Positions 21,559 through 29,305 of a stretch of DNA of 29,503 nucleotides are shown here, in pieces. Position numbers and translations under genes: made by a program. Source of the stretch: SVQP01 sp045594445 (GTDB lineage: Bacteria; Bacillota; Clostridia; Oscillospirales; CAG-272); NCBI GenBank assembly GCA_045594445.1, contig JAZNYL010000042.1, forward strand, positions 1 to 29,503, read 5' to 3'. The notes under the pieces were generated by a model. That model was not told the origin of the DNA, did not search any database, and was given only the letters and a program-made list of their open reading frames with translations. Every line of letters starts with the position of its first letter. Within the stretch, counting starts at the first letter, position 1.

Positions 21559-24015
21559 ATGAAACCGATCCGAAACAAAATCAGTCTTTTATGTGCGCTG
21601 CTGGCACTCTGTCTGCTGCTTGGCGCTTGCAGTGGAGAGACGCTGCCCGAACAGAGCACCGAGCAGGGAACTGACGCACCCACCGAGAGCACACCCGAGA
21701 TTGAACTGCCTGACGAAACATACCCGACGGCCGACGATCTGGACGCCTCGGCAGACTTTACCAAGCTGATCATCTCGTCCGTATATGCGGGCGGCACGTC
21801 CAAGAGCGCGCCCGTAGCGCATAGCTACGTTTGTCTGTATAACACGGGCAAGATTGCGCTTTCGCTCCAGGGCCTTGCCGTGCACGTTTGCGGCGGCGAC
21901 TACGTGTGGCGCGAATACGCGCTGCCTTATGGTGCAATGATTCCCGCAGGCGGCTATTATCTGCTGACGGGACATGAGACCGGCACCAAGAGCACGCCCG
22001 TGCTGGAAACTGCGCATTACGACGCGCAGCGTCCCGATATGCTGCTGGTTGGCAACGATATGCGTCTTGTTATCGCGCCCGTAGGCACGCAGCTTAAGAA
22101 TAACGAGCCGATAGCAGGGCAGAGCGGTGTGGTGGACTACCTTTCCGCACACGTGCTGGACGCTTCGGACGCACGCCACTATGTGGGCGGCGCATCCAAG
22201 GATGAGCTGATTCGACGCGACGCGGATTCGCCCTTTGCGCCCTTTGATACCGTCAATCTGACCCGCGCTTCGTTTACGCTGCTCGGACAAATTCGTCCGC
22301 AAACGAGCGAGGGTGACGTCAACGCGACCGTGCATTCCATGGCAAACGAGGTGGTATTCTCGCACACGAGCGGCTTTTACGATCAAGAGTTTTCGCTGGA
22401 AATGACCGCGCCCAAGGGATATACTGTGTATTACACCATCAACGGCGCAGACCCCCGTACGGTACTGGCGCAAAAATACGAGCAGCCCATTCCCATGACT
22501 GACACCGGCGCCTTGACCTGGGGTGAGCTGACGCAGAACGCGATTTTAGCCATGGGCAACACCTATTCGCCAAATGTGCTCTCGCAGATGGGCGCATGGA
22601 CGGTGCGCGCCTACGCCACCAACGGCAAGGATACCACGCAAGTGACCACGCAGACCTACTTCGTGGGCAAGAACATCCGCGCGGACGAGCTGGACGTTTT
22701 CTGTCTTGCCGTGCAGCCTGAGGACTTTATCAGCACCGATCCCGACGGCAAAAACATTTACATGAATTTCTCGGAGGGGCACGAGCGTATTGTGGCCTAT
22801 CTGGAATACATGACCGACGACCGCTGCGAGTTTTCCTCCTGGGTGGAGATCGCGCTCAACGGCAAGGGATCCTTGGGCATGACCGAAAAATCCTTCCGTA
22901 TTCTGTTCCGCGAGAATGCAAATCCCGATATTTCCGAGAATCTCAACGCCTTTAACTATAACATTTTCGGCGAGTATGCCACCAAGACGGCCACGGGTGA
23001 CGACACCGTGTACTACCGCAGACTGCTGCTCCGTAACGGCGGCGGTGATAACTCGGGCTGTACCATCTCGCGCTCGCATATCGGCGACGCGTACATCGCG
23101 CGTCTTGATTCGCTTTTGCATGCCGAAACCATGGCGTATAAGCCGGTGTTCGTATTTATCAACGGCGAATTCTGGGGCATTTACAACGCGCGCGAGCGCT
23201 TTGATGAAAAGTATTTCGAGACCGTGTACGGCGTGCCCGAAGAGGATCTTGCCGTGCTGGAATGCCCGTACCCTCTGACCGCGGGCTGGAACGTGGACTA
23301 CGAGCACACCCACGGCACCGAGGCCGATGCGAATGATTTCAATAATCTGGTCAGCTACGCGCAAAACAACGATCTCTCCGATCCCGTGCATTACAAGTAC
23401 GTGTGCGACCGCGTGGATACCGACAATCTGATTGATTATTTCTGCGCGCAGATCTATCTTTGCTGCAGCGACTGGCCCAGTAATAACGTCAAGGTCTGGC
23501 GCAACAGCAATCCGAACAGCATTTCGGGGCAGGATACCAAGTGGCGATTCTGCGTGGTGGATACCGACCACGGCGTAGGCCTTAACTCGGATATCAATAC
23601 CGATCTGTTCGGCTCGATCAGCAACGTGTCCGTCATTGGCCGACTGATCAACGGTCTGATGGGTAATCCCGAGTTCCGCGAACGCTTTTTTATGCGCTTT
23701 ATCTGGCTGACCGAGGTGTATTACGCACCCGAGGCGGTCTCGCCCGTGTTGGAGGAGATCGTGGATACGGTTGCACCCGTTATGCAGATGCAGCTGGATC
23801 GCTGGAAGTGCACCGACGGCACACCCACTCCGTACGACGGTGGCCGCCCGTCCTGGATGTACTACATCAACGTCATCCGCGACTTTAACCAAAACCGTCC
23901 CGCCGCCGCAAAGCAGCAGCTGATGCACCGCTTCGGCGTATCCGAGGCAGAGTATCAAAGATTGCTGGCGCAGGGAATTGCCGAGTGGGGAGAGACAAGC
24001 CCGCTGATTAAGTAA
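21559..24015 (+). CDS. CotH-kinase lipoprotein with lamin-tail and chitobiase-like domains
   Basis: This 818-aa lipoprotein has lipobox LGA|C with Cys24 and a T/E/P-rich linker. A lamin-tail-like domain (about 55-170) includes SYVCLYNTG and IPAGGYYLLTG. A chitobiase C-terminal-like repeat lies near 270-310 (GFYDQEFSLEMTAP, VYYTINGADP). The CotH kinase region is about 390-760, with SFRILFRE, LLRNGGGDNSG, FINGEFWGIYNARERFDE and WRFCVVDTDHGVG. CotH proteins are atypical kinases; Bacillus CotH phosphorylates coat proteins, while secreted lipoprotein versions have unknown substrates. ATG 21559 follows GGGGGGA and gives a proper signal peptide, unlike the longer frame from 21496. Confidence 0.88.
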   Translation: MKPIRNKISLLCALLALCLLLGACSGETLPEQSTEQGTDAPTESTPEIELPDETYPTADDLDASADFTKLIISSVYAGGTSKSAPVAHSYVCLYNTGKIALSLQGLAVHVCGGDYVWREYALPYGAMIPAGGYYLLTGHETGTKSTPVLETAHYDAQRPDMLLVGNDMRLVIAPVGTQLKNNEPIAGQSGVVDYLSAHVLDASDARHYVGGASKDELIRRDADSPFAPFDTVNLTRASFTLLGQIRPQTSEGDVNATVHSMANEVVFSHTSGFYDQEFSLEMTAPKGYTVYYTINGADPRTVLAQKYEQPIPMTDTGALTWGELTQNAILAMGNTYSPNVLSQMGAWTVRAYATNGKDTTQVTTQTYFVGKNIRADELDVFCLAVQPEDFISTDPDGKNIYMNFSEGHERIVAYLEYMTDDRCEFSSWVEIALNGKGSLGMTEKSFRILFRENANPDISENLNAFNYNIFGEYATKTATGDDTVYYRRLLLRNGGGDNSGCTISRSHIGDAYIARLDSLLHAETMAYKPVFVFINGEFWGIYNARERFDEKYFETVYGVPEEDLAVLECPYPLTAGWNVDYEHTHGTEADANDFNNLVSYAQNNDLSDPVHYKYVCDRVDTDNLIDYFCAQIYLCCSDWPSNNVKVWRNSNPNSISGQDTKWRFCVVDTDHGVGLNSDINTDLFGSISNVSVIGRLINGLMGNPEFRERFFMRFIWLTEVYYAPEAVSPVLEEIVDTVAPVMQMQLDRWKCTDGTPTPYDGGRPSWMYYINVIRDFNQNRPAAAKQQLMHRFGVSEAEYQRLLAQGIAEWGETSPLIK

Positions 24016-24067
24016 TGGAAAAAGTAAGTGAATAGGGCTGGAAAACTAAGGTGATTTTTTACAAAAT

Positions 24068-24108
24068 AAGGACTGTATCACATGGATGCAGTCCTTCTTC
24101 GATTTTTG
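24068..24108 (+). terminator. Terminator of the yqfC-CotH cluster
   Basis: AAGGACTGTATC (24068-24079) pairs with GATGCAGTCCTT (24085-24096) over 12 bp with one G-U, followed by cttcgattttt. It is 52 nt after the CotH stop. Confidence 0.82.
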
Positions 24109-24122
24109 AATAGTTGCCGTAA

Positions 24123-24149
24123 ATGCTGGCGATCAGTGATCGCCAGCAT
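24123..24149. repeat. 27-bp near-perfect palindrome
   Basis: ATGCTGGCGATCA (24123-24135), one central G, TGATCGCCAGCAT (24137-24149). It is too tight to be a normal hairpin loop in RNA and lacks a T tail. It could be a dimeric protein binding site, a recombination site or part of a mobile repeat. Confidence 0.6.
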
Positions 24150-24172
24150 CCATAGCAACCCAATATTTCTAC

Positions 24173-24199
24173 CTGTAACGGGGACAGCCCTTGTTACAG
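24173..24199. repeat. Inverted repeat in the CotH-XRE gap
   Basis: CTGTAAC (24173-24179) pairs with GTTACAG (24193-24199), with a GGGG/CCC inner stem around ACAG. It is the third of four hairpins in this interval. Confidence 0.55.
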
Positions 24200-24204
24200 A
24201 AAGA

Positions 24205-24229
24205 TCCCCGCAAGAAACGCTTGCGGGGA
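24205..24229. terminator. Terminator of the XRE gene, probably bidirectional
   Basis: TCCCCGCAAG (24205-24214), loop AAACG, CTTGCGGGGA (24220-24229). The minus-strand side continues TCTTTCTG after the stem, and the plus side continues ATGCTTTATTT. It is 5 nt beyond the stop of the minus-strand XRE gene. Confidence 0.75.
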
Positions 24230-24234
24230 ATGCT

Positions 24235-24435
24235 TTATTTACAATATTCAATCAAATCCGAAATGTCGCAACCAAGCGCGGCACAGATTTTGCTTAAGAC
24301 CTCGCTGTCATAACGAACAACCTTATTTTTGTAATAGTTATCAATAATCTGAAAACGAATCCCGGTTCGCTTGGATAGCTCGTAGCGGGTGATGCCATGT
24401 GCATCTAAATACTTATCAATCGTTAACCGAATCAT
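24235..24435 (-). CDS. XRE/Cro-type helix-turn-helix regulator
   Basis: This 66-aa protein is a single Cro/C1-type HTH domain: IDKYLDAHGITRYELSKRTGI gives helix 1 and the turn helix, FQIIDNYYKNKV the recognition helix, and SKICAALGCDISDLIEY the C-terminal helices. There is no sensor domain, so it likely acts as a simple repressor or needs a partner. AAAGGATGTG precedes the ATG. It is divergent from the SLOG gene through a 104-bp region with palindromes in both promoters, which suggests auto-repression and control of the neighbour. It is AT-rich compared with the flanking chromosome. Confidence 0.88.
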   Translation of the reverse strand: MIRLTIDKYLDAHGITRYELSKRTGIRFQIIDNYYKNKVVRYDSEVLSKICAALGCDISDLIEYCK

Positions 24436-24450
24436 TGAATCACATCCTTT

Positions 24451-24487
24451 CCGTATATATTTTAATAAAGATATACGGTGTTGACAA
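24451..24487 (-). promoter_or_regulatory. Promoter of the XRE gene with inverted repeat
   Basis: Minus strand TTGTCA (24487-24482), 17-nt spacer, TAAAAT (24464-24459). The inverted repeat CCGTATAT (24451-24458) and ATATACGG (24471-24478) brackets the -10. Its -35 overlaps the -35 of the divergent SLOG promoter, so the two promoters probably compete. Confidence 0.72.
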
Positions 24488-24509
24488 TTCCCATAATAAG
24501 GTATATACT
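24481..24509 (+). promoter_or_regulatory. Promoter of the SLOG gene
   Basis: TTGACA (24481-24486), 17-nt spacer, TATACT (24504-24509). The -10 is the left half of the palindrome at 24504-24521. The ATG is about 31 nt downstream. Confidence 0.82.
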
Positions 24510-24521
24510 TATATAAGTATA
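24504..24521. promoter_or_regulatory. 18-bp palindromic operator candidate
   Basis: TATACTTATATAAGTATA is a perfect 18-bp palindrome covering the -10 and probable start point of the SLOG promoter. A dimeric HTH protein bound here would block transcription. The adjacent XRE protein is the obvious candidate. Confidence 0.65.
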
Positions 24522-24539
24522 TTGCAAAGGAGGGGTTTT

Positions 24540-24872
24540 ATGAAACTGTTGATTGTGGGATCACGGAGTATAGAACATTTTGATTTGGCCGAATATGTAT
24601 CATCCGAAACTGATATGATTATCAGCGGCGGGGCAAAAGGAATCGATTCTTTGGCGGAGCAATATGCTGATCAGCATCGGATTTCAAAACTCATCTTACG
24701 TCCTCGCTATGATTTGTACGGAAGGGCTGCGCCAATTATTCGAAATCAACAAATGGTAGACATGGCAGATGAGATTTTGATCATTTGGGATGGTCAATCG
24801 AAAGGAACCCGTGAGACCGAACGGTATGCCAAGAAAATGCAGAAGCAGCTTACGGTGGTATTGTGTGAGTAG
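24540..24872 (+). CDS. Stand-alone SLOG/DprA-like Rossmann-fold protein
   Basis: This 110-aa cytoplasmic protein is a minimal SLOG-type Rossmann fold: strand 1 with LLIVGSRS, the DprA/LOG-like glycine loop MIISGGAKGIDSLAEQYA at about 30-47, then PIIRNQQMVDMADEILIIWDGQSKGTRE and a final strand LTVVL. It resembles DUF2493/YspA-like proteins. SLOG domains bind nucleotides or nucleotide-derived ligands, and some sense NAD-derived signals in defence systems. ATG 24540 follows AAAGGAGGGG; an in-frame start at 24399 would run through the promoter and is rejected. Its only partner is the divergent XRE gene. Biological role unknown. Confidence 0.83.
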   Translation: MKLLIVGSRSIEHFDLAEYVSSETDMIISGGAKGIDSLAEQYADQHRISKLILRPRYDLYGRAAPIIRNQQMVDMADEILIIWDGQSKGTRETERYAKKMQKQLTVVLCE

Positions 24873-24940
24873 AGCGGAACGTAGAGGAATTACTTGCCTC
24901 CCCTCAACCATCATTTGTCCTGTTTTTTATCCCCAACCTA

Positions 24941-24969
24941 TTGACAAAAACCATCAACGATGATATAAT
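24941..24969 (+). promoter_or_regulatory. Consensus promoter of the SCIFF gene
   Basis: TTGACA (24941-24946), exactly 17 nt, TATAAT (24964-24969), about 38 nt before the SCIFF ATG. It is a fully consensus sigma-A promoter, implying abundant precursor. Confidence 0.9.
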
Positions 24970-25006
24970 ACATCTGTTAAACTATTTCATGTAAGGAGAT
25001 ATTATC

Positions 25007-25153
25007 ATGAAGAGAATTCAGACCATCCAGACCCGTGACCTCGCTAAGAGCGTAAACAACGGCGGTTGTGGCGAGTGCCAGACCTCCTGCCAGTCCGCTT
25101 GCAAGACCTCTTGCGGCGTTGCAAACCAGGAATGCGAGTCTAACAAGGACTAA
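25007..25153 (+). CDS. SCIFF ranthipeptide precursor (six cysteines in forty-five residues)
   Basis: This 48-aa RiPP precursor has leader MKRIQTIQTRDLAKSVNN and core starting GGCGECQTSCQSACKTSC. Six cysteines fall in a 23-residue stretch ending QEC. The pattern matches the SCIFF family (TIGR03973), nearly universal in Clostridia; characterised members receive Cys-to-Thr type thioether links from a radical SAM enzyme. AAGGAGA lies 7 nt before the ATG. The maturase gene follows after a hairpin. The mature product's role is unknown; roles in quorum sensing or metabolism have been proposed for clostridial ranthipeptides. Confidence 0.95.
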   Translation: MKRIQTIQTRDLAKSVNNGGCGECQTSCQSACKTSCGVANQECESNKD

Positions 25154-25168
25154 GATACATAGTCCATG

Positions 25169-25201
25169 AACGGGGCTGTGGCAGATTGCCGTAGCCCCGT
25201 T
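25169..25201 (+). promoter_or_regulatory. Intercistronic hairpin between SCIFF and its maturase
   Basis: AACGGGGCT (25169-25177) pairs with AGCCCCGTT (25193-25201), with an inner GGCA/TGCC stem (25180-25183 with 25187-25190). The tail ACTATTGTG is poor in T, so termination should be partial. It probably sets precursor in excess of enzyme and may protect the short transcript's 3' end. Confidence 0.72.
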
Positions 25202-25222
25202 ACTATTGTGAGGTGAAATATT

Positions 25223-26647
25223 ATGATACATCAATATAAACTCAACGGATACAACATCGTATTAGATATTTACAGCGGCTCGGTACACTGCGTGGACGAG
25301 GTTGCTTATGACATGATCGCCATGTACGAGCAGCACGACAAGCAGACCATCGTGGACGCCATGCTGGCAAAATACGGTGAATGCGAGGACGTGACTACCG
25401 AGGACCTCTCGGAGTGCTACGACGATATCACGGCGCTTGCCGAGCAGGGAAAGCTGTTCGCACCCGACGTTTATCGCGACAAGGCGTTTGATTTCAAGAA
25501 CAGAAACACGGTAGTCAAGGCACTGTGCCTGCACGTGGCGCACACCTGCAACCTCAACTGTGAATATTGCTTTGCTGCGCAGGGCAAATATCACGGTGAG
25601 CGTGCTGTCATGTCGCTGGAGGTCGGCAAGGCTGCGATTGATTTTCTGATCAAGCATTCGGGCACGCGCCGCAATCTTGAGGTAGACTTTTTCGGCGGTG
25701 AACCGCTGATGAACTTTGACGTGGTCAAGGATATCGTGGCTTACGCGCGCAGCATTGAGAAAGAACACAATAAGAATTTCCGCTTCACGTTGACTACGAA
25801 CGGTGTGCTGGTGGACGACGAGGTGATCGAGTGGGCCAACCGCGAGTGCCACAACGTCGTGCTTTCGCTGGACGGCAGAGAAGAGGTGCACGACAGACTG
25901 CGCAAGACGGTCAACGGCAAGGGAAGCTACGCCACCATCGTGCCCAAGTTCCAACACTTCGTGGAAAAGCGCGAGGGCAAGGGCTACTATCTGCGCGGCA
26001 CGTACACCCACAACAACCCCGACTTTACCAACGATATCTTCCACATGCTGGATCTTGGCTTTGATCAGCTTTCCATGGAGCCCGTGGTCTGCGCGCCCGA
26101 GGATCCTTACGCGCTGACCAAGGAGGATCTGCCCGTGCTGTTCGAGCAGTACGAAATTCTCGCCAAGGCGCAGATTGACCGACGCAGAGAGGGCAGACCA
26201 TTTACCTTCTATCATTACATGCTCAACCTTGAGCACGGCCCCTGCGTCTACAAGCGCATCAGCGGCTGCGGCTCGGGTACCGAATATATGGCAGTTACCC
26301 CTTGGGGAGATCTGTATCCTTGCCACCAGTTCGTGGGTGAGGAGGAGTACAAGCTGGGCGACCTCTGGACCGGCGTGACCAACACCGAATTGCGCGACGA
26401 GTTCAAGCTGTGCAACGCGTACGCAAGACCCGATTGCGCCGATTGCTGGGCAAGAATGTATTGCTCGGGCGGTTGCGCAGCAAACGCATACCATGCAACG
26501 GGCTCGATCACGGGCGTGTATGAATATGGTTGTGAGCTGTTCCGCAAGAGAATGGAATGTGCCATTATGGTCAAGGTGGCCGAATATCAGGATGGCATTG
26601 CCGCTCCCGAGAGCGATTGCTCGGATTGCGGCTCGTGCGAGGAATAA
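25223..26647 (+). CDS. Radical SAM SCIFF peptide maturase
   Basis: This 474-aa enzyme installs thioether crosslinks in the upstream peptide. The N-terminal ~95 residues resemble a peptide-binding RRE-like region. The radical SAM cluster motif is C109-x3-C113-x2-C116 in HTCNLNCEYCFAAQ, followed by DFFGGEPLMNFD. The C-terminal SPASM domain binds auxiliary clusters and shows CGSGTEYMAVTPWGDLYPC, then CADCWARMYCSGGC and YGCELF. Length matches the family (TIGR03974). The start ATG 25223 follows AGGTGA. It is expressed from the SCIFF promoter by read-through of the hairpin; no separate promoter is visible. Confidence 0.95.
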   Translation: MIHQYKLNGYNIVLDIYSGSVHCVDEVAYDMIAMYEQHDKQTIVDAMLAKYGECEDVTTEDLSECYDDITALAEQGKLFAPDVYRDKAFDFKNRNTVVKALCLHVAHTCNLNCEYCFAAQGKYHGERAVMSLEVGKAAIDFLIKHSGTRRNLEVDFFGGEPLMNFDVVKDIVAYARSIEKEHNKNFRFTLTTNGVLVDDEVIEWANRECHNVVLSLDGREEVHDRLRKTVNGKGSYATIVPKFQHFVEKREGKGYYLRGTYTHNNPDFTNDIFHMLDLGFDQLSMEPVVCAPEDPYALTKEDLPVLFEQYEILAKAQIDRRREGRPFTFYHYMLNLEHGPCVYKRISGCGSGTEYMAVTPWGDLYPCHQFVGEEEYKLGDLWTGVTNTELRDEFKLCNAYARPDCADCWARMYCSGGCAANAYHATGSITGVYEYGCELFRKRMECAIMVKVAEYQDGIAAPESDCSDCGSCEE

Positions 26648-26692
26648 GTCACTCGCAAATGCCGATTTCAATCGCCTATGAAGGAATGAATT

Positions 26693-29092
26693 ATGGCATT
26701 TTCAAATAAAACGTTACAAACCTTAGAATTTGATAAGGTCTGCGCCATGCTTGCCGAGCATGCCCACACCGACGGTGCGCGCGCCATGGCGGCAAGGCTG
26801 TCTCCCTCGGATGATCCCGAGGAGATTCTGCGCAGACAGAGAAGAACTACCGATGCAAAAAGGCTGCTCGACGTCAAGGGCACGCCCTCGTTCGGGTACG
26901 TGCGTGACGTGAGTGAGATCTGCGAGCGCGCCGACAAGGGCGCGGTGCTCTCGCCGCGTGAGCTGCTTGACGTTGCCAACGTGCTGCGCACATCGCGCCT
27001 TTTGGTGGATTATTGCCACGGAAATCATATCTTTGATACCGTGCTGGACGAGATCTTTGACCGTCTGAGTCCCGATCGCCACCTGGAGGAGCGCATCACG
27101 CGCGCCATCGTGGCCGAGGATCTGATCGCGGATGAGGCCTCGCCCGCATTGGCTGATATCCGCCGCAAGATCCGTGCCACAAACAGCCGCATCAAGGATA
27201 CCTTGCAAAAATATGTGCAGGGCGGCACGCACGCAAAGTATCTGCAGGAGAATATCGTCACCAGCCGTAACGGCAGATACGTCATCCCGGTCAAGACCGA
27301 ATATAAAAACGAGGTCAAGGGACTTGTGCACGATACCTCGTCCTCGGGCGCGACCTTGTTTATCGAGCCGATGGCTGTCGTGGAGGCCAATAATGAGCTG
27401 CGCGTGCTGCAATCCAAGGAGCAGCACGAGATCGAGCGCATCCTGGCCGAGCTTTCCGAGGCGGTCAGCAACGCGACGGGTGTCCTGACGCTCAATTATT
27501 ATAATATAGTAACTCTTTCGTTCTGCTTTGCCTGCGCCGAGCTGTCCGCTGCCATGAATGCAGCCGCGCCCGCGCTGTCTGAGGACGGAACGTATCGTCT
27601 TGTGCGCGCGCGTCATCCGTTGATCGACCGCGACCGCGTCGTGCCCATCAACGTCGCTCTGGGCGGCGAGTGCGGGTATGATACCGTGATCATCACGGGC
27701 CCCAATACGGGTGGTAAAACGGTCACGCTCAAAACACTTGGCTTGTTTGCACTCATGGCGCAATCCGGCTTGCATATCCCCGCAGATCAAGAGTCGGTCG
27801 TACCTGTGCTGAAATCTGTGCTGGTAGACCTTGGAGACGAGCAGAGCATTGAGCAATCGCTTTCCACGTTCTCATCGCACATGGTCAATATCGTGGAAAT
27901 TATGAAGCAGGTGGGTAAGGATACGCTGGTGCTGTTTGACGAGCTCGGTGTGGGAACAGACCCCGTCGAGGGCGCTGCACTTGCAGTGTCTGTCATTGAG
28001 TCGGTGCGTGCTGCAGGCGCGCTTTGCGCCGCCACCACCCACTATGCGGAGCTCAAAGCGTTTGCTCTCAATACGCCGGGTGTCAGAAATGCATCCTGCG
28101 AGTTTGACGTAGAAACCCTGCGCCCGACCTATAAGCTGATCATCGGCACGCCCGGTAAGTCCAACGCGTTCGCCATTTCTCAAAAGCTGGGGCTTTCGCC
28201 CGAAATCATCGGCAGAGCACAGGAGCTGATCAGCGCGGATAATCGCCATTTTGAGGACGTTATCGGTCAGCTGGAGCAAAGCCGCATGGAAATGGAGCAG
28301 CAGCGCGAGGAGGCTGCCAAGCTGCGCGCCGAGTACGAGCAGTTCAAGCGCCAGTCCGAGCAAAAAATCAACGAGCAGCTCAAAAAGGCCGAAAAAGAGC
28401 TGGAGGCTGCCAGAGTCAAGGCCAATTCCATGGTGCAGAGCGCCAAGGCCTCGTACGATTTCATTCTGGAGCAGATGGAAAAGGTGCGTAAGTCCAAGGA
28501 TAGCGCCCAAATGGGCGAGGAAATGGACGCAGCCAAGCGCGCTGTGCGCGAGCACCTCAAGAAAAACGGAGATAAATTCGATCCGGTACAAAAGCCGGAC
28601 GAGGACGAAAAGAATTACGTGCTGCCCAGAGCCTTGCGCAAAGGCGACGAGGTCATCATTCGCTCGCTTGGCACAAAGGGCGTGCTGGCGGAGGCTCCGG
28701 ATAAGAGCGGAAACGCACAGGTCAAGGCAGGCATTCTGACCACGAGAGTCAACGTAAAGGACCTCAAGCTGGTTGAGGAAGAGGCGTCGCTGATCAAGGA
28801 CGGTAAGAAGAACAAAGTGTCCACTTACAGCGTGCAGAAGAATCACGACTTCAAGGACGAGATTGATCTGCGCGGTATGAACGGCGAGGAAGCCTGGTTT
28901 GCCGTGGATAAGTATCTGGACAGCGCGATTCTGTACGGATTCCGCACCGTCCGCCTGATCCACGGAAAGGGAACGGGCGCATTGCGTCAAGCCCTGCAGA
29001 ACTTCCTGCGCACAGATAAGAGAGTCGCATCCTTCCGTCGCGGACAGTACGGCGAGGGCGATAGCGGCGTCACGGTCGTCGAGCTCAAATAA
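26693..29092 (+). CDS. mutS2: MutS2 with C-terminal Smr endonuclease domain
   Basis: This 799-aa protein has a MutS-like core and clamp region (about 1-310) and an ATPase with Walker A GPNTGGKT at 336-343 and Walker B LVLFDELGVGTDP. A long glutamine/glutamate-rich coiled coil (about 520-625) and a KOW-like strand region follow. The Smr domain is at 724-799 (IDLRGMNGEEA, LIHGKGTGALR). The HGKGTG motif is intact; DLRG replaces the more usual DLHG or DVRG variants. MutS2 acts on branched DNA and, in Bacillus, on collided ribosomes. The start follows GAAGGAATG-type sequence 45 nt after the maturase stop, so it may share that transcript. Confidence 0.95.
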   Translation: MAFSNKTLQTLEFDKVCAMLAEHAHTDGARAMAARLSPSDDPEEILRRQRRTTDAKRLLDVKGTPSFGYVRDVSEICERADKGAVLSPRELLDVANVLRTSRLLVDYCHGNHIFDTVLDEIFDRLSPDRHLEERITRAIVAEDLIADEASPALADIRRKIRATNSRIKDTLQKYVQGGTHAKYLQENIVTSRNGRYVIPVKTEYKNEVKGLVHDTSSSGATLFIEPMAVVEANNELRVLQSKEQHEIERILAELSEAVSNATGVLTLNYYNIVTLSFCFACAELSAAMNAAAPALSEDGTYRLVRARHPLIDRDRVVPINVALGGECGYDTVIITGPNTGGKTVTLKTLGLFALMAQSGLHIPADQESVVPVLKSVLVDLGDEQSIEQSLSTFSSHMVNIVEIMKQVGKDTLVLFDELGVGTDPVEGAALAVSVIESVRAAGALCAATTHYAELKAFALNTPGVRNASCEFDVETLRPTYKLIIGTPGKSNAFAISQKLGLSPEIIGRAQELISADNRHFEDVIGQLEQSRMEMEQQREEAAKLRAEYEQFKRQSEQKINEQLKKAEKELEAARVKANSMVQSAKASYDFILEQMEKVRKSKDSAQMGEEMDAAKRAVREHLKKNGDKFDPVQKPDEDEKNYVLPRALRKGDEVIIRSLGTKGVLAEAPDKSGNAQVKAGILTTRVNVKDLKLVEEEASLIKDGKKNKVSTYSVQKNHDFKDEIDLRGMNGEEAWFAVDKYLDSAILYGFRTVRLIHGKGTGALRQALQNFLRTDKRVASFRRGQYGEGDSGVTVVELK

Positions 29093-29140
29093 GATTATTA
29101 TAGAATGGAAGTTTTTGATCGACATTTTTTCAAAAAAGGT

Positions 29141-29245
29141 CGTGGGGACTTGGGGCAACGCCCCGAGTCGCGCCCGCAGGCGCGAAATCCTTGATCCGGC
29201 CTTTCTTTGGCCTGCTTTTCCAAAGAAAGAACGAAAACGGTTTGC
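29141..29245. repeat. Dispersed-repeat-like hairpin cluster
   Basis: The segment starting GTGGGGACTTGGGGCAACG contains three adjacent short inverted repeats and ends in CCAAAGAAAGAAC. The 11-mer GGACTTGGGGC also occurs at 9531-9541. It resembles intergenic repeat families of gut clostridia, but only a whole-genome count can confirm this. Confidence 0.5.
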
Positions 29246-29275
29246 TCAATGCAATCCCGCAACAACCCACAGTAA

Positions 29276-29305
29276 AGCCCTCGGCGCTGCCGAGGGCTCT
29301 CTATT
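29276..29305 (+). terminator. Candidate terminator hairpin downstream of mutS2
   Basis: AGCCCTCGGC (29276-29285), loop GCT, GCCGAGGGCT (29289-29298), followed by CTCTATT. The stem is strong but the T tail is poor. It lies 183 nt after mutS2 and before the outward promoters. Confidence 0.6.

Noticed and set aside
22546..23958. 470-aa minus-strand open frame opposite the CotH gene
   Set aside because: Antisense shadow; V/H/A-rich translation without recognisable domain, while the plus strand carries a signal peptide and CotH motifs.
3860..24872. Thoeris-type defence pairing of the TIR protein with the SLOG protein
   Set aside because: Thoeris couples a TIR enzyme to a ThsA effector with its own SLOG and effector domain in one operon. 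Here the genes are 18 kb apart on opposite strands, the SLOG protein has no effector domain, and housekeeping genes lie between.
25262..26671. 469-aa minus-strand open frame opposite the SCIFF maturase
   Set aside because: The plus-strand radical SAM and SPASM motifs are decisive; the opposite frame is a compositional artefact.
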